Shown in pieces: positions 28,962 through 38,552 of a stretch of 64,000 nt of DNA (position 1 is its first letter; each line of letters begins with the position of its first letter). Source of the stretch: Neorhizobium tomejilense. GTDB lineage: Bacteria; Pseudomonadota; Alphaproteobacteria; Rhizobiales; Rhizobiaceae. The stretch covers positions 62,001-126,000 of the forward strand of contig PVBG01000010.1 in assembly GCA_002968845.1 (NCBI GenBank). The letters are read 5' to 3'. The translations under genes and the position numbers were made by a program. The notes beneath the pieces were generated by a model. It was not told the DNA's origin. It saw only the letters and a program-made list of their open reading frames with translations, and did not search any database.

Positions 28962-30020
28962 TCAAGAAGCTGATAACCCGTCGGATCGCGCCGGATCGGA
29001 ACGGATCAGGTCGATCTCGTCGATCGTGCGCATGACCGTGAACCGGGCCGTCAGCGTCGTCAGCAGTGCGATCACCACCATGGTCGCAAAGATGCCGAGA
29101 TAACCGCCGACGCCGATGGTGAAGGAACCGAACAGCGCGCTCGCCTGGTCGCTCTCCGGCGTCGCAAGCGAATTGGCCTGCCACATGTTGGCGATGGCGA
29201 ATATCGCGGCCGCGAGTGCACCGCCGGTGGCCGAGCCCTTGATGCTGATCTTCAGGAAATGTTTCTGGAATTCACCGGCCACGAAAGAGCTTTCGGCACC
29301 GACGAAATGCAGCACCTCGACGATATGGCGATTGCCGGACAGCGCTCCGCGGGTCGCGAAGATCACCGTCAGGATCATTGCCGTGAAAACCAGGACGAGG
29401 ACGCCCATGCCGATCAGCACCGTCGTCTGGGCCATGGACACCAGGCGGTCCACCCAGGTGCGGTGATCGTCGAGGAAGGCTTGCGGGATTTCGGTCTTCA
29501 GGAGGTCGCGCATCCCGGCGAAATCGGGCGGGTTCTGCTCGTCGATGGTGACGATGACCAGGCGCGGCACGGGCAAGTCGGCGAGGTTCAGCCCGGTGCC
29601 CAGCCACGGCTCCAGAAGCCTTGCGGTCGCGCTTTCGTCCATGATCGTGCCTTCACGGGTGCCGACGAAGGTGAGCGCCAGGTCGCGGGCCTTCTTCAAT
29701 GCCGCGTTCATGTCGAGCCCGTCGTCGGGCTTGATCTGGATGGTGATCTCGCGGGAGATCTGGCTCTGCCAGCTCGATGCCGTGGCCCTCACCATGCTCA
29801 CCGCGCCGAGCGTCAGGCAGGCAAGGAAGGCCATGATGGCAATCACCACCATCAGCGCATTGCCCTGGATGTTGGAGGGCGGCAGGATCGGCGCGGTCGG
29901 GCGCACCCGCATCTCGACGCGGCGCGGCTGCTTCTGGCCTGCTGGTTGAGTCTGCTGCTCGTTTTCGGGCCTCTGCGATTGGGCGCTCTTCGGCGCTTTC
30001 GGGCGGCTCAGCTCATTCAT
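28962..30020 (-). CDS. ftsX: Cell-division ABC permease FtsX
   Basis: A 352-residue protein with a Pro/Gln-rich cytoplasmic N-terminus, a first membrane helix (LMVVIAIMAFLACLTLGAV), a large periplasmic domain, then three C-terminal helices and the FtsX-domain segment VEVLHFVGAESSFVAGEFQ. With FtsE it relays division signals to periplasmic murein hydrolases. The first codons overlap ftsE (ATGA). Confidence 0.92.
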   Translation of the reverse strand: MNELSRPKAPKSAQSQRPENEQQTQPAGQKQPRRVEMRVRPTAPILPPSNIQGNALMVVIAIMAFLACLTLGAVSMVRATASSWQSQISREITIQIKPDDGLDMNAALKKARDLALTFVGTREGTIMDESATARLLEPWLGTGLNLADLPVPRLVIVTIDEQNPPDFAGMRDLLKTEIPQAFLDDHRTWVDRLVSMAQTTVLIGMGVLVLVFTAMILTVIFATRGALSGNRHIVEVLHFVGAESSFVAGEFQKHFLKISIKGSATGGALAAAIFAIANMWQANSLATPESDQASALFGSFTIGVGGYLGIFATMVVIALLTTLTARFTVMRTIDEIDLIRSDPARSDGLSAS

Positions 30021-30672
30021 AGATGTCGAGCCGCCCTTCGGTGAGGATCATCCGCCTTGCATCCACCTGGTCCATCAGCGCCAGATCGTGGGTGGCGATG
30101 ACGACGGCGGTGCCGAGCCGGTTGAGTTCCAGGAAGAGATTGAGGAGCCGGCGCGCCATCGGCGGGTCGACATTGCCGGTCGGTTCGTCGGCGAGCAGGA
30201 TTTCCGGCTGGTCCATCAGGGCGCGGGCGATCGCGGCACGCTGCTTCTCACCGCCCGAGAGGACGGCGGGCAGCACGTTGATGCGCTCGCCGAGCCCGAC
30301 CCATTTCAGAAGCTCGATCACGTCGTTGCGGTAGGAGCTTTCGTCCTTGCCGCGCACGCGCAGCGGCAGGGCGACGTTCTCGTATGTCGTCAAATGGTCG
30401 AGCAGGCGGAAATCCTGGAAGACGATGCCGACCCGGCGGCGCAGCATCGGCAGTTCGGCACGGGGGATCTGCGACAGGTCGCGGCCGAACATGTGGATGA
30501 TGCCGCGGGTCGGATGCAGCGACATGAACAGCAGGCGCAGCAGGGTGGTCTTCCCAGCGCCCGATGGGCCCGTGAGGAACTGGAACGAGCGCTTGGGGAT
30601 GTCGAAGGTCATATCCCGGAGGATTTCGGGACCCATCCCATAGCGCAGACCAACATTTTCGAAATGAATCAA
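30013..30672 (-). CDS. ftsE: Cell-division ATP-binding protein FtsE
   Basis: A 219-residue ABC ATPase: Walker A TGPSGAGKTTLL, signature LSGGEKQRAAIARAL, Walker B ILLADEPTGNVDP, and the H-loop VIATHD. It pairs with FtsX at the septum. A TTAACCAT motif lies about 120 bases upstream, within the shared divergent leader. Confidence 0.94.
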   Translation of the reverse strand: MIHFENVGLRYGMGPEILRDMTFDIPKRSFQFLTGPSGAGKTTLLRLLFMSLHPTRGIIHMFGRDLSQIPRAELPMLRRRVGIVFQDFRLLDHLTTYENVALPLRVRGKDESSYRNDVIELLKWVGLGERINVLPAVLSGGEKQRAAIARALMDQPEILLADEPTGNVDPPMARRLLNLFLELNRLGTAVVIATHDLALMDQVDARRMILTEGRLDIYE

Positions 30673-30793
30673 CGGATGACCCAGTCCTCGCTCTTTCGAC
30701 TCTCTGGTGCCCGTCTATCTCTTAACGACCCGGGTAAACGAACGGTAAATCACGCGCGGAAAAGGGCTAATTTCAGGCCGTATTTGCGAAGCG

Positions 30794-30801
30794 TTAACCA
30801 T
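30794..30801 (+). promoter_or_regulatory. CtrA-like motif between ftsE and the divergent membrane gene
   Basis: TTAACCAT, the form of the CtrA recognition sequence reported for rhizobia, lies in the 207-base divergent gap and is followed nine bases later by TTTA. The position would suit control of ftsE-ftsX by the cell-cycle regulator. This is a motif match only. Confidence 0.4.
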
Positions 30802-30879
30802 TTCAATTTACGACTGAGCAGGATTCGATTCAATGCCCGCAATCCCGAACAAAGGGGAAAACGGGCCGAAGAGGGCCCC

Positions 30880-31539
30880 ATGAGCACGTTTGGCAGCCAT
30901 CAGGGCAAAACAGTCAACCGGATGGACATCCTGCCGCCGGAACCTTCCAGGCGCACGACCCGGGTAAATGCGCGGCGCGGCGAGGTGGTCGATGCCCAGT
31001 TCGTCCCGGTTCGCGAGACCTTCCGCAGGAACCAGACCCCGCGCTCGCACAACGACAACCGAACCAGGCGCGCGGATTCCGCAGTCGCCGCATCGTCGTT
31101 CGCTGAGCGGGTCCTCGCCCGCATAGAGCGTGGCCTGATGCGTCTTTCCGCCGACTTCTTCTCCGCGGTCGTTGCCATCGTCTTCGTTGCCGTTTTCAGC
31201 CTCGCGGGCGGCTTCACCTTCCTGTTTGCCGGGTCAGCGACGGCCGAGGCCGGACCGACGCTCGACATCACCCATGTGACGATGACGCCGCAGGATGCCA
31301 ACGGCATGCGCGTGCTGCTGATCAACGGCATCGTCGAGAACCGTAGCGGCGGCAATCGTGCCATGCCGCAGATTCGCGCCGAGTTGATGTCGGGCCAGAC
31401 GCTCATTACGACGACGCTGATCTCGCCGCCGGCCTCGTCAATCGAAGGCGGTCAGAGCCGTGGTTTTTCGGCACGCGTGCCCCACCCCGGTGGAAAACTG
31501 CCCGATCTGCGGCTTTCCTTCGCCGAGCGCGGCGCCTAG
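30880..31539 (+). CDS. Single-pass membrane protein of unknown function
   Basis: A 219-residue protein. Residues 1-80 are basic and Arg-rich and probably cytoplasmic. A helix near residues 90-112 (AVVAIVFVAVFSLAGGFTFLF) is followed by a periplasmic beta-rich domain with ITHVTMTPQDANGMRVLLIN and MPQIRAEL and GFSARVPHPGGKLPDL. The C-terminal part resembles the FxLYM/DUF3426 type of beta-sandwich seen after zinc-ribbon proteins, but no zinc ribbon is present. It is divergent from ftsE and upstream of hpt, which suggests an envelope role. Confidence 0.65.
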   Translation: MSTFGSHQGKTVNRMDILPPEPSRRTTRVNARRGEVVDAQFVPVRETFRRNQTPRSHNDNRTRRADSAVAASSFAERVLARIERGLMRLSADFFSAVVAIVFVAVFSLAGGFTFLFAGSATAEAGPTLDITHVTMTPQDANGMRVLLINGIVENRSGGNRAMPQIRAELMSGQTLITTTLISPPASSIEGGQSRGFSARVPHPGGKLPDLRLSFAERGA

Positions 31540-31601
31540 AGCTTTCTCTTTCCCGGCTGATTGTGGTATCGCGGTTTTTTACGGACACGCAGGAGAACCT
31601 C

Positions 31602-32144
31602 ATGCCCGTCGTACGCGGCAAAATCATCGAGCCGCTTTATACCGCCGAACAGATCGCTGAGCGCAACCATGCGATCGCGGCGCAGATCGCCACCGGACCG
31701 ACCAAGGATCTCTTGGTCATCGCCATTCTCAAGGGCTCGTTCATCTTCGCCGCCGACCTGTTGCGGGCGCTGCATGACGTGGGTCTGGCGCCGGAAGTCG
31801 AGTTCGTCACGTTGTCGAGCTACGGCGCCGGAACCGTTTCGCAAGGGGTGCGGATCGTCAAGGATATCGACAGCGACGTAAAGGATCGCGACGTTCTGTT
31901 GATCGATGACATCCTGGAATCCGGCCGGACGCTGAAATTCGCCAAGGAAATGCTCTATGAGCGTGGCGCCCGCAATGTTTCCGTCGCCGTGTTGCTCGAC
32001 AAGCGCGTTAAGCGCCAGGAGGACCTGGAGGCGGATTACGTCGGTTTCGAATGCCCGGACTACTTCGTCGTCGGCTACGGCATGGATGTCGCCTACGCTT
32101 TCCGCGAGCTGCCTTTCGTCGGTGTCGTGACCGGAGACGCCTGA
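31602..32144 (+). CDS. hpt: Hypoxanthine phosphoribosyltransferase
   Basis: A 180-residue PRTase. The PRPP-binding loop is DVLLIDDILESGRTL, AILKGSFIFAADLLR is the N-terminal loop, and YVGFECPDYFVVGYGMD closes the purine site. It salvages hypoxanthine and guanine to IMP and GMP. The start at 31602 has AGGAGA at good spacing. Confidence 0.93.
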   Translation: MPVVRGKIIEPLYTAEQIAERNHAIAAQIATGPTKDLLVIAILKGSFIFAADLLRALHDVGLAPEVEFVTLSSYGAGTVSQGVRIVKDIDSDVKDRDVLLIDDILESGRTLKFAKEMLYERGARNVSVAVLLDKRVKRQEDLEADYVGFECPDYFVVGYGMDVAYAFRELPFVGVVTGDA

Positions 32145-32175
32145 CCGATTTGCCTGGCCCGGGCGAGACGAGGTG

Positions 32176-32183
32176 TTAACCAT
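32176..32183 (+). promoter_or_regulatory. CtrA-like motif upstream of the response-regulator gene
   Basis: TTAACCAT about 95 bases before the response-regulator start. Given the CpdR-like product, a cell-cycle link is plausible. Motif match only. Confidence 0.4.
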
Positions 32184-32275
32184 GTCGGCCCGCAATGGGC
32201 CGGCGTTTACTCCTCGACAAGAAAACTCTGTTGATTTGCTTCCCACATAAACAAAACACGGGAGCGATCACCGCA

Positions 32276-32653
32276 ATGGCAAAAATCCTGATTACCGAAG
32301 ACGAGGATTCGCTCCGCATGTTCGTTGCGCGGGCGCTTCGTCTCGATGGTCATGAGACCCATGAAGCGGGCGACGGCGCGGAAGGTCTCGAAAAGCTGAG
32401 CGAAGGGCCCTTCGATCTGCTGCTTTCCGACATCCGCATGCCAGTCATGGACGGCATTGAACTGGTGCACCAGGCGTCGGCCAGGTTCCCGGATCTCAAG
32501 ATCCTGCTGATGACCGGTTATGCGGAGCAGCGGGAGCGAGCCGACGATCTCGCGGCCAAGGTGATCGACGTGGTGCAGAAGCCGTTCGCGCTGCCCGATA
32601 TCCGCCGGGCCGTCGCCTCGGCGCTGGCGACCGGAAACTCCCGAGCCGCCTGA
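32276..32653 (+). CDS. Single-domain response regulator, CpdR-like
   Basis: A 125-residue receiver domain with no output domain. Acidic pocket ITEDEDSLR, phosphoacceptor Asp in LLLSDIRMPVMDG, Thr in ILLMTGYAEQ, and Lys in VQKPFALPDI. CpdR proteins govern ClpXP-dependent proteolysis in the alphaproteobacterial cell cycle. The similarity to CpdR is in size and sequence style, and other single-domain regulators are possible. The ATG at 32276 is selected because it starts the receiver fold. Confidence 0.8.
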   Translation: MAKILITEDEDSLRMFVARALRLDGHETHEAGDGAEGLEKLSEGPFDLLLSDIRMPVMDGIELVHQASARFPDLKILLMTGYAEQRERADDLAAKVIDVVQKPFALPDIRRAVASALATGNSRAA

Positions 32654-32657
32654 TCGC

Positions 32658-35393
32658 TCAGCGAATATCCAGAAGCCGTTCCAGGTATTGCCGCTCCGCC
32701 TCGCCGGAGAGCGCATTGCCGAGCTTTTCGCGGATCGCTTCAAGGATTTCCCGGGCACGCTGGACGTCGATTTCGTCAGGCACCTTCACCTGATCGCCGA
32801 AATCCGGGCCTGACGTGGCGCGCGGCCGCCCGAGCGGATCGCGCCCGTTCTGGCCGCCCTGGGTCATGTTCTCGCCCGGGCCGCCGCGCTCCTGGCCTTC
32901 GCCCTGACCCTGGCCCTGCTGCTGCATGGCCTGCATCATCTGCTGCATCATGTTCTGGGCACCCTGACGAAGCGCATTGAGCGCATTGCCTTGGCCCTGA
33001 ACCGCCTGGTCGCCCTGGCCTTCGCCGAGTGCCTTGCCGGCATTGCCCATCTCGCTCTGCGCCTTGCCGAAACCTTCGCCGGGCTGCATGCCGAGGCCCT
33101 TCAGCGCCTGCTGCAACTCTTCCAGCTTCTTGCCGAGGCCTTCCTGCTGGGCGCGGAGGTTCTTCAGCGCTTCCCGAAGCTGCTCCGCAGTCATCTGGTC
33201 GGTGTTCTGCTGCCCTTGCTGACCTTGTTGGCCCTGCTGACCTTGTTGTTGCTGGCCCTGCTGCTGTTGCCCTTGCTGGCTTTGATCGCCGGGCCGCTCG
33301 CTGGGATCGCCGCGCTGCATGCGGTCGCGCAGCGCCTGATCCAGCTTGAAGGTCTGGTCCATCAGCCGCTGCTGTTCCTGCATGATCTCGCCGAGCTTGT
33401 CGATCTGCTGGCGCATCTGGCCGTTCTGCTGCTGCTGGCCCTGCTGCCCGCGCTGGGGCCTGCCGGCCTGCAGGTTGTTCATCATCCGCTGCAGCTCGTT
33501 GAGCATCTGCTGGGCGGCATCGCGATTGCCGGACCGGGCGAGGTTCTCGATCTGGTCCATCATGTTCTGCAGGTCGCGCTGCCGGATGACGTTCTGGGAC
33601 TGCATGTTGTTGGGCGCCTGCGGGGCGTTCTGCATCCGCTGCGCGAGTTCGTTCATGAACTGCTGCATGGCTTCGCGCAGTTCCTGCATCAGCCGGGCGA
33701 TCTCCTGGTCGGACGCCTTGTTCTGCAACGCTTCGGCGAGATTGCGCTGGGCGTCGCGCAGGCGGCGCTCCGCCTGCGACAGGTCGCCATCCTCGATGCC
33801 GAGCGCGATCTCCCAAAGATATTCGGCGGTATCCTTCAGCTGCTCCTCGTTGCGGGCGAGTTTCATGCGTTCGAGCGCCGAGCGGATCAGCAGGAAATGG
33901 CTGAGATTAGGGATGGTTTCGTCGGGGCGGATCGCCAGCGCCTCGTTGAGCTCGATGGCACGGGGCATCTGGCGGGTGTCGAGCGCGAAGACCTGGCGCT
34001 CTTCCGCGACGGCGGCGGCGAGCGGCTCGGAAAAGCCACGCGACGGCAGCACCATTTCATGGGCAGGGCTGCGGCCGGTCTGGCCGGCGCCGTCCTTGGC
34101 AACCAGGGTGATCCTGACGCGCTTGCCGGCGAGCGGATGCTCGATCAGGCTGCGGCTCGTCAGGGCCTTGACCTCGCGGCTGTTCTGCCGCGGCAGGTCG
34201 AGCCGGTAGTCCGGGGCCGGATAGAGCGGGGTCGCTCCCGGAGCCGGCTGATCGACCGGTTCGATCAGCGCATGGGCTTCGCGGATGCCGTAATCGTCCT
34301 TGCCGGTGAAGCCGATTTCGAGCGCACCGTTGACCGAACGCTTCGGCTGGCCATCGAAGGCGATTTCCGGCGGCCGGTCGGGGATGACGTCAAAAGCCCA
34401 GCTCTGGCCGTTGACGGTCAGGCTGCCGCTCTCGGCGACGTTAAGCGCATAGGTGCGGGGTGGCCGCTGCTGGTTGGGCTGCTGCGGTGCAGCCTGCTGA
34501 GCCGGTGGCTGCTGGGCGGTCTGCTGTCCCTGCTGGCCGGGGGCGCCCTGCTGCGGTTGCTGCGCCGCCGTTTCCGCCGCCTTCTTGGCTTCCTCGGTGG
34601 TTAACGTCGACGGTTGCCCGCCGGCCTTCGGGGCGAAGACCACGGCCTCGCCGCCTTCACCGCCGGTGACGCGCACGGTCAGCGCCGAGTTCTGTGGGAT
34701 CGAGACGGCAGCAGTGGTGGTGGTGACCTCGCGGCCGGTCAGGAAGACCGGCGCGCGGCCGGTATAGGACGGCGGCGTCAGCCAGGCGTCGATGCGCAGG
34801 TCCGGGTTGATGCTCGGCGCCGGCGGCGCGGGCCGGAAGGCATCGGCAGGAGAACCGCCGCCGTTCGAGAAGGAATAACCGAGCGCGACGACGAAGACGA
34901 GAGCGGGAATGGCACGCAGGGCAAACCGGTCGTGCCGGGCGATATCGGGCTGCGGCAGGCCCGCATCGAGCGCCGCGATGCGCTCGGCCATGCGGATCTG
35001 GTGTTCCTTCCAGAGCGCACGTGAGAAGGGCGTCTCGAAAGCCGGATGGTCGTCCTGGACGCCGACCGGCTGGTGGGGCAGGTTGTTGCGGACTTCGAGA
35101 AGCCGATCAGCGTCGGCCACCGCCGGCCAGCGCAGGCGGGTCAACGGCAGCAGCGCATACACGAAGGCAAAGGCAAAGCCGCCGACCAGGACCCATCGCA
35201 GCCAATCCGGAGCGATCCGGAAAATCCCGAACCAGGCAGCCGACAGGAAGAGTGCCGCTATAGCGAGGGGCGCGAGCAGCAGCGGCAAAATCCGTTCGAA
35301 AAACAACACGATCCGGGCGAAAGACCGTTTCAGTGCAACGCGACGCGCAAGCACAGGATGCAATTCGAAGGCACCTTTGCGGATGAAGCTCAT
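32658..35393 (-). CDS. TIGR02302/DUF4175 large membrane protein with Gln-rich region
   Basis: A 911-residue protein. Two membrane helices lie near the N-terminus (LLLAPLAIAALFLSAAW and WVLVGGFAFAFVYALL), with a further hydrophobic stretch near residue 167. Next come a Gln/Pro-rich segment around 265-310 and a beta-rich periplasmic region. The C-terminal half is dominated by Gln-rich coiled-coil sequence with repeats such as GQQQQGQQQQGQQGQQ. These features identify the alphaproteobacterial TIGR02302 family, whose function is unknown. The gene lies convergent to the response regulator, with four bases between stops. Confidence 0.85.
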   Translation of the reverse strand: MSFIRKGAFELHPVLARRVALKRSFARIVLFFERILPLLLAPLAIAALFLSAAWFGIFRIAPDWLRWVLVGGFAFAFVYALLPLTRLRWPAVADADRLLEVRNNLPHQPVGVQDDHPAFETPFSRALWKEHQIRMAERIAALDAGLPQPDIARHDRFALRAIPALVFVVALGYSFSNGGGSPADAFRPAPPAPSINPDLRIDAWLTPPSYTGRAPVFLTGREVTTTTAAVSIPQNSALTVRVTGGEGGEAVVFAPKAGGQPSTLTTEEAKKAAETAAQQPQQGAPGQQGQQTAQQPPAQQAAPQQPNQQRPPRTYALNVAESGSLTVNGQSWAFDVIPDRPPEIAFDGQPKRSVNGALEIGFTGKDDYGIREAHALIEPVDQPAPGATPLYPAPDYRLDLPRQNSREVKALTSRSLIEHPLAGKRVRITLVAKDGAGQTGRSPAHEMVLPSRGFSEPLAAAVAEERQVFALDTRQMPRAIELNEALAIRPDETIPNLSHFLLIRSALERMKLARNEEQLKDTAEYLWEIALGIEDGDLSQAERRLRDAQRNLAEALQNKASDQEIARLMQELREAMQQFMNELAQRMQNAPQAPNNMQSQNVIRQRDLQNMMDQIENLARSGNRDAAQQMLNELQRMMNNLQAGRPQRGQQGQQQQNGQMRQQIDKLGEIMQEQQRLMDQTFKLDQALRDRMQRGDPSERPGDQSQQGQQQQGQQQQGQQGQQGQQGQQNTDQMTAEQLREALKNLRAQQEGLGKKLEELQQALKGLGMQPGEGFGKAQSEMGNAGKALGEGQGDQAVQGQGNALNALRQGAQNMMQQMMQAMQQQGQGQGEGQERGGPGENMTQGGQNGRDPLGRPRATSGPDFGDQVKVPDEIDVQRAREILEAIREKLGNALSGEAERQYLERLLDIR

Positions 35394-35528
35394 GCGGTCC
35401 GACTCCAGTCGTGGCGGCGCAAATCAAGCTTCCAAGATAACGATGTTTGTGGCGAAGACGAGGGCAGGGGGCGATCCGCCCCCATATTTTCCAGGCTTTC
35501 CCGTAAAAGTGAACGGCGCGTTAAATGT

Positions 35529-36797
35529 TCAGTCCAGCCATGCGGGCACGGAATCGAGGCCGATGAGCTCCTCGTAACTGCCGCGTGGGCGCACCACGTG
35601 GAACTCCGATCCCTTCACCAGAACCTCCGGCACCAGCAGGCGGCTGTTGTAGGTGCTTGCCTGCACGGCGCCGTAGGCGCCGGCGGACGAGACTGCGATC
35701 AGGTCGCCGGGCCTGGGTTCGGCCATCTCGCGGTCCAGCGCCAGATAGTCGCCGGTTTCGCAGACCGGGCCGACGACGTCACCCTTGATGCGCGGCGCAT
35801 CGGCGGCCGGCACGACGACCGGACGGATCTCGTGATAGGCGTCGTAGAGCGTAGGACGGATCAGGTCGTTCATCGCGCCGTCGACGACCACGAAGGACTT
35901 TTCGCCGCCGTCCTTCACGTAGATGACCTCGGTCACCAGAATGCCGGCATTGCCGACGATCAACCGGCCGGGCTCGGTGACGATCTTGCAGTTCAGCGAT
36001 CGCAGCTGGCGCTTCACCGTTTCCGCATAAGCATCGGGCAGCGGCGGGGGATTGTTGTCCTGGCGGTAGGGAATGCCGAGACCGCCGCCGATATCGACGT
36101 GATCGATGCGGTGGCCGTCGGTGCGCAGCGTCTCGACCAGTTCGCGCAGCAGCCGGAAGGCATGCTCGAATGGCTGCAATTCGGTGATCTGGCTGCCGAT
36201 ATGCATGTCGATGCCCTTGACGTCGATGCCATCGAGCGTTGCGGCATGAGCGTAAACGGCGCGGGCACGCTCATAGGCGATGCCGAACTTGTTTTCCTTC
36301 TTGCCTGTCGAGATCTTGGCATGTGTGCCCGCATCGACATCCGGGTTGATGCGGAAGGAGACATGCGCTTTTCTGCCGGCTTTCCGGGCGCGCAGGTTGA
36401 GGACTTCCAGTTCCGGCTCGGACTCGACGTTGAAACAGTAGATGCCGGCCGATAGCGCCAGGTCCATTTCCTGCACCGTCTTGCCGACGCCCGAGAACAT
36501 GATGCGGTTTGCCGGAATGCCGGCCGCCAGCGCGCGACGTAGCTCTCCGCCGGAGACGACGTCGACGCCGGCTCCGAGCCGGCCGAGCGTCTTCAGCACC
36601 GCCTGGTTGGAATTCGCCTTCATCGCGTAGCAGACCATTGCGTCCACATCGGAGAACGCCTTGGCGAAAACCTTGTAGTGACGTTCCAGAGTGGCTGTCG
36701 AATAGACGTAAAAGGGGGTCCCGACCGCCTTGGCGATTTCCGGGATCGACACGTTCTCGGCGTGCAGCACGCCGTCGATGTAATGAAAATGATTCAC
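35529..36797 (-). CDS. lysA: Diaminopimelate decarboxylase
   Basis: A 422-residue PLP enzyme of fold type III. The cofactor Lys is in MVCYAMKANSN, HIGSQI and DIGGGLGIPY are in the barrel, and the EPGRLIVGNAG signature and CETGDYLALDRE are in the C-terminal domain. It makes L-lysine from meso-diaminopimelate. It starts MNHFHYIDGVLHAEN. A small LptM-like lipoprotein gene lies 17 bases upstream and is probably co-transcribed, the usual proteobacterial arrangement. Confidence 0.96.
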   Translation of the reverse strand: MNHFHYIDGVLHAENVSIPEIAKAVGTPFYVYSTATLERHYKVFAKAFSDVDAMVCYAMKANSNQAVLKTLGRLGAGVDVVSGGELRRALAAGIPANRIMFSGVGKTVQEMDLALSAGIYCFNVESEPELEVLNLRARKAGRKAHVSFRINPDVDAGTHAKISTGKKENKFGIAYERARAVYAHAATLDGIDVKGIDMHIGSQITELQPFEHAFRLLRELVETLRTDGHRIDHVDIGGGLGIPYRQDNNPPPLPDAYAETVKRQLRSLNCKIVTEPGRLIVGNAGILVTEVIYVKDGGEKSFVVVDGAMNDLIRPTLYDAYHEIRPVVVPAADAPRIKGDVVGPVCETGDYLALDREMAEPRPGDLIAVSSAGAYGAVQASTYNSRLLVPEVLVKGSEFHVVRPRGSYEELIGLDSVPAWLD

Positions 36798-36814
36798 GGT
36801 AAAACTCGGAGAAA

Positions 36815-37021
36815 TTACAGGAGCGGGTCGAGCAGGAAAGGCCGGTTGGCAACCGGCTCGGCTTTCTGTTCGCCCGGTTTGCCGCTCTTGCGGATGTTCT
36901 GCTGCTCCACCGGCGTGCTCGGGCGGTCGAGGCTGCCCTTGCGGCCGCAGCCGACGACAACGATGCCGGCGAGGCTCAGCACAAAGGCGATGCGGGCGAT
37001 TTTTACCAGGGACTTCGACAT
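36815..37021 (-). CDS. lptM: LptM (YifL)-type small lipoprotein
   Basis: A 68-residue lipoprotein: signal helix IARIAFVLSLAGIVVVGC with the lipidated Cys, then the family's GRKGSLDRP immediately after it. LptM helps mature the LptDE lipopolysaccharide translocon in enterobacteria. The position immediately before lysA matches other proteobacteria. The start MSKSLVK at 37021 yields a normal lipoprotein signal. Confidence 0.8.
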   Translation of the reverse strand: MSKSLVKIARIAFVLSLAGIVVVGCGRKGSLDRPSTPVEQQNIRKSGKPGEQKAEPVANRPFLLDPLL

Positions 37022-37125
37022 TCTATTCCTTCTCCGGCACGGCTGCGGAACTTTCATAGCGAAGTTCGGCGCCCTTGTGCAGTCACTATCCGGCATCACT
37101 TCTCAAGCGTTCGTTCCGGCCGGCA

Positions 37126-38529
37126 TCAATTCCGGGCGCGCCACCAGGCGATCTGCTTCCTCACTTCCGCCGGCGCGGTGCCGCCGAAGCTGGTGCGGCT
37201 GGCGACCGAAGCGTCGACGGAGAGGACGTTGAAGACCTTGTCGGTGATATCAGGATTGATCGACTGCAATTCCTCGAGCGACAGTTCGGAAAGGTCGCAG
37301 CCCTTCTCTTCGGCAAGCGCCACCGCACGGCCGGTCACATGATGGGCGTCGCGGAAGGGAAGGCCGACTTCACGCACCAGCCAGTCGGCGAGGTCGGTCG
37401 CTGTCGAATAACCGGCACCGGCGGCGGCACGCATCTTGTCGGCACGGATCGTCATGTCGCGCATCATGCCGGTCATGGCGGCGATCGCCAGTTCCAGGTT
37501 CTCGGCGCAATCGAAGACCTGTTCCTTGTCTTCCTGCATGTCCTTGGAATAGGCGAGCGGCAGGCCCTTCATGACCGTCAGCAGCGCCACCAGCGAACCG
37601 TTGATGCGGCCGGTCTTGGCACGCACCAACTCGGCGGCATCCGGGTTCTTCTTCTGTGGCATGATCGACGAGCCGGTCGAAAACGCATCCGACAGGCGCA
37701 CGAAACCGAATTGCGGCGTCGACCAGATGACGATCTCTTCGGCGAGGCGCGACAGGTGCACTGCGCAGATCGCCGCGACCGACAGGAATTCCAGCGCGAA
37801 ATCGCGGTCGGAAACGGTGTCGATCGAGTTGCGGGTCGGCTCGCGGAAGCCGAGAGCCTTGGCCGTCATGTGGCGGTCGATCGGGTAGGGCGTGCCGGCC
37901 AGCGCTGCGGCGCCGATCGGGCTTTCGTCGAGATGGTCGATCGCGTGGCGGACGCGGGCGCGGTCACGGCCGAACATTTCCACATAGGCCATGCAGTGAT
38001 GGCCGAAGGTGACCGGCTGGGCGGTCTGGAGGTGGGTGAAACCGGGCATGACCGTATCGGCATGTTCCTCGGCGCGGTCGAGGAAGGCGGCAATCAGGCC
38101 GGTCAGCATCGCTTCCGTCTTGATGAGCTCTTCCTTCACCCAAAGGCGGAAATCGAGCGCCACCTGGTCGTTGCGGGAGCGCGCCGTGTGCAGGCGCCCG
38201 GCGGCGGGGCCGATCAGCACTGCCAGCCGCGCCTCGATGTTCATGTGGATGTCTTCGAGCTGCCTAGAGAATTCGAACTTGCCGGTTTCTATCTCTGACA
38301 TGATCGTGTTCAGGCCAGACACGATCAGGTCTTTATCTTCGCCCGAAATAATGCCCTTTTCCGCCAGCATCGTCGCATGCGCTATTGAGCCGCGGATATC
38401 CTGGGCGAACAGCTTCTTGTCGAAACCGATCGAGGCATTTATCTCCTCCATGATCGCATCCGGCCCTGAAGCGAAGCGTCCGCCCCACATCTGGTTGGAG
38501 GATACTGCGTCCTTCGTGCCGTCAGCCAT
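37126..38529 (-). CDS. argH: Argininosuccinate lyase
   Basis: A 467-residue fumarase-superfamily enzyme: [13 protein letters not shown] at the start, [31 protein letters not shown], and the signature [12 protein letters not shown]. It splits argininosuccinate to arginine and fumarate. The start MADGTKDA at 38529 is normal; the longer open frame upstream overlaps the divergent tlpA. Confidence 0.96.
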   Translation of the reverse strand: MADGTKDAVSSNQMWGGRFASGPDAIMEEINASIGFDKKLFAQDIRGSIAHATMLAEKGIISGEDKDLIVSGLNTIMSEIETGKFEFSRQLEDIHMNIEARLAVLIGPAAGRLHTARSRNDQVALDFRLWVKEELIKTEAMLTGLIAAFLDRAEEHADTVMPGFTHLQTAQPVTFGHHCMAYVEMFGRDRARVRHAIDHLDESPIGAAALAGTPYPIDRHMTAKALGFREPTRNSIDTVSDRDFALEFLSVAAICAVHLSRLAEEIVIWSTPQFGFVRLSDAFSTGSSIMPQKKNPDAAELVRAKTGRINGSLVALLTVMKGLPLAYSKDMQEDKEQVFDCAENLELAIAAMTGMMRDMTIRADKMRAAAGAGYSTATDLADWLVREVGLPFRDAHHVTGRAVALAEEKGCDLSELSLEELQSINPDITDKVFNVLSVDASVASRTSFGGTAPAEVRKQIAWWRARN

Positions 38530-38552
38530 GATGCCTAGTCCTGGAGTAATTG

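Noticed and set aside
32991..34604. A 537-codon Leu-rich plus-strand frame
   Set aside because: It is the reverse of the Gln-rich TIGR02302 gene (CAG on one strand gives CTG/Leu on the other).
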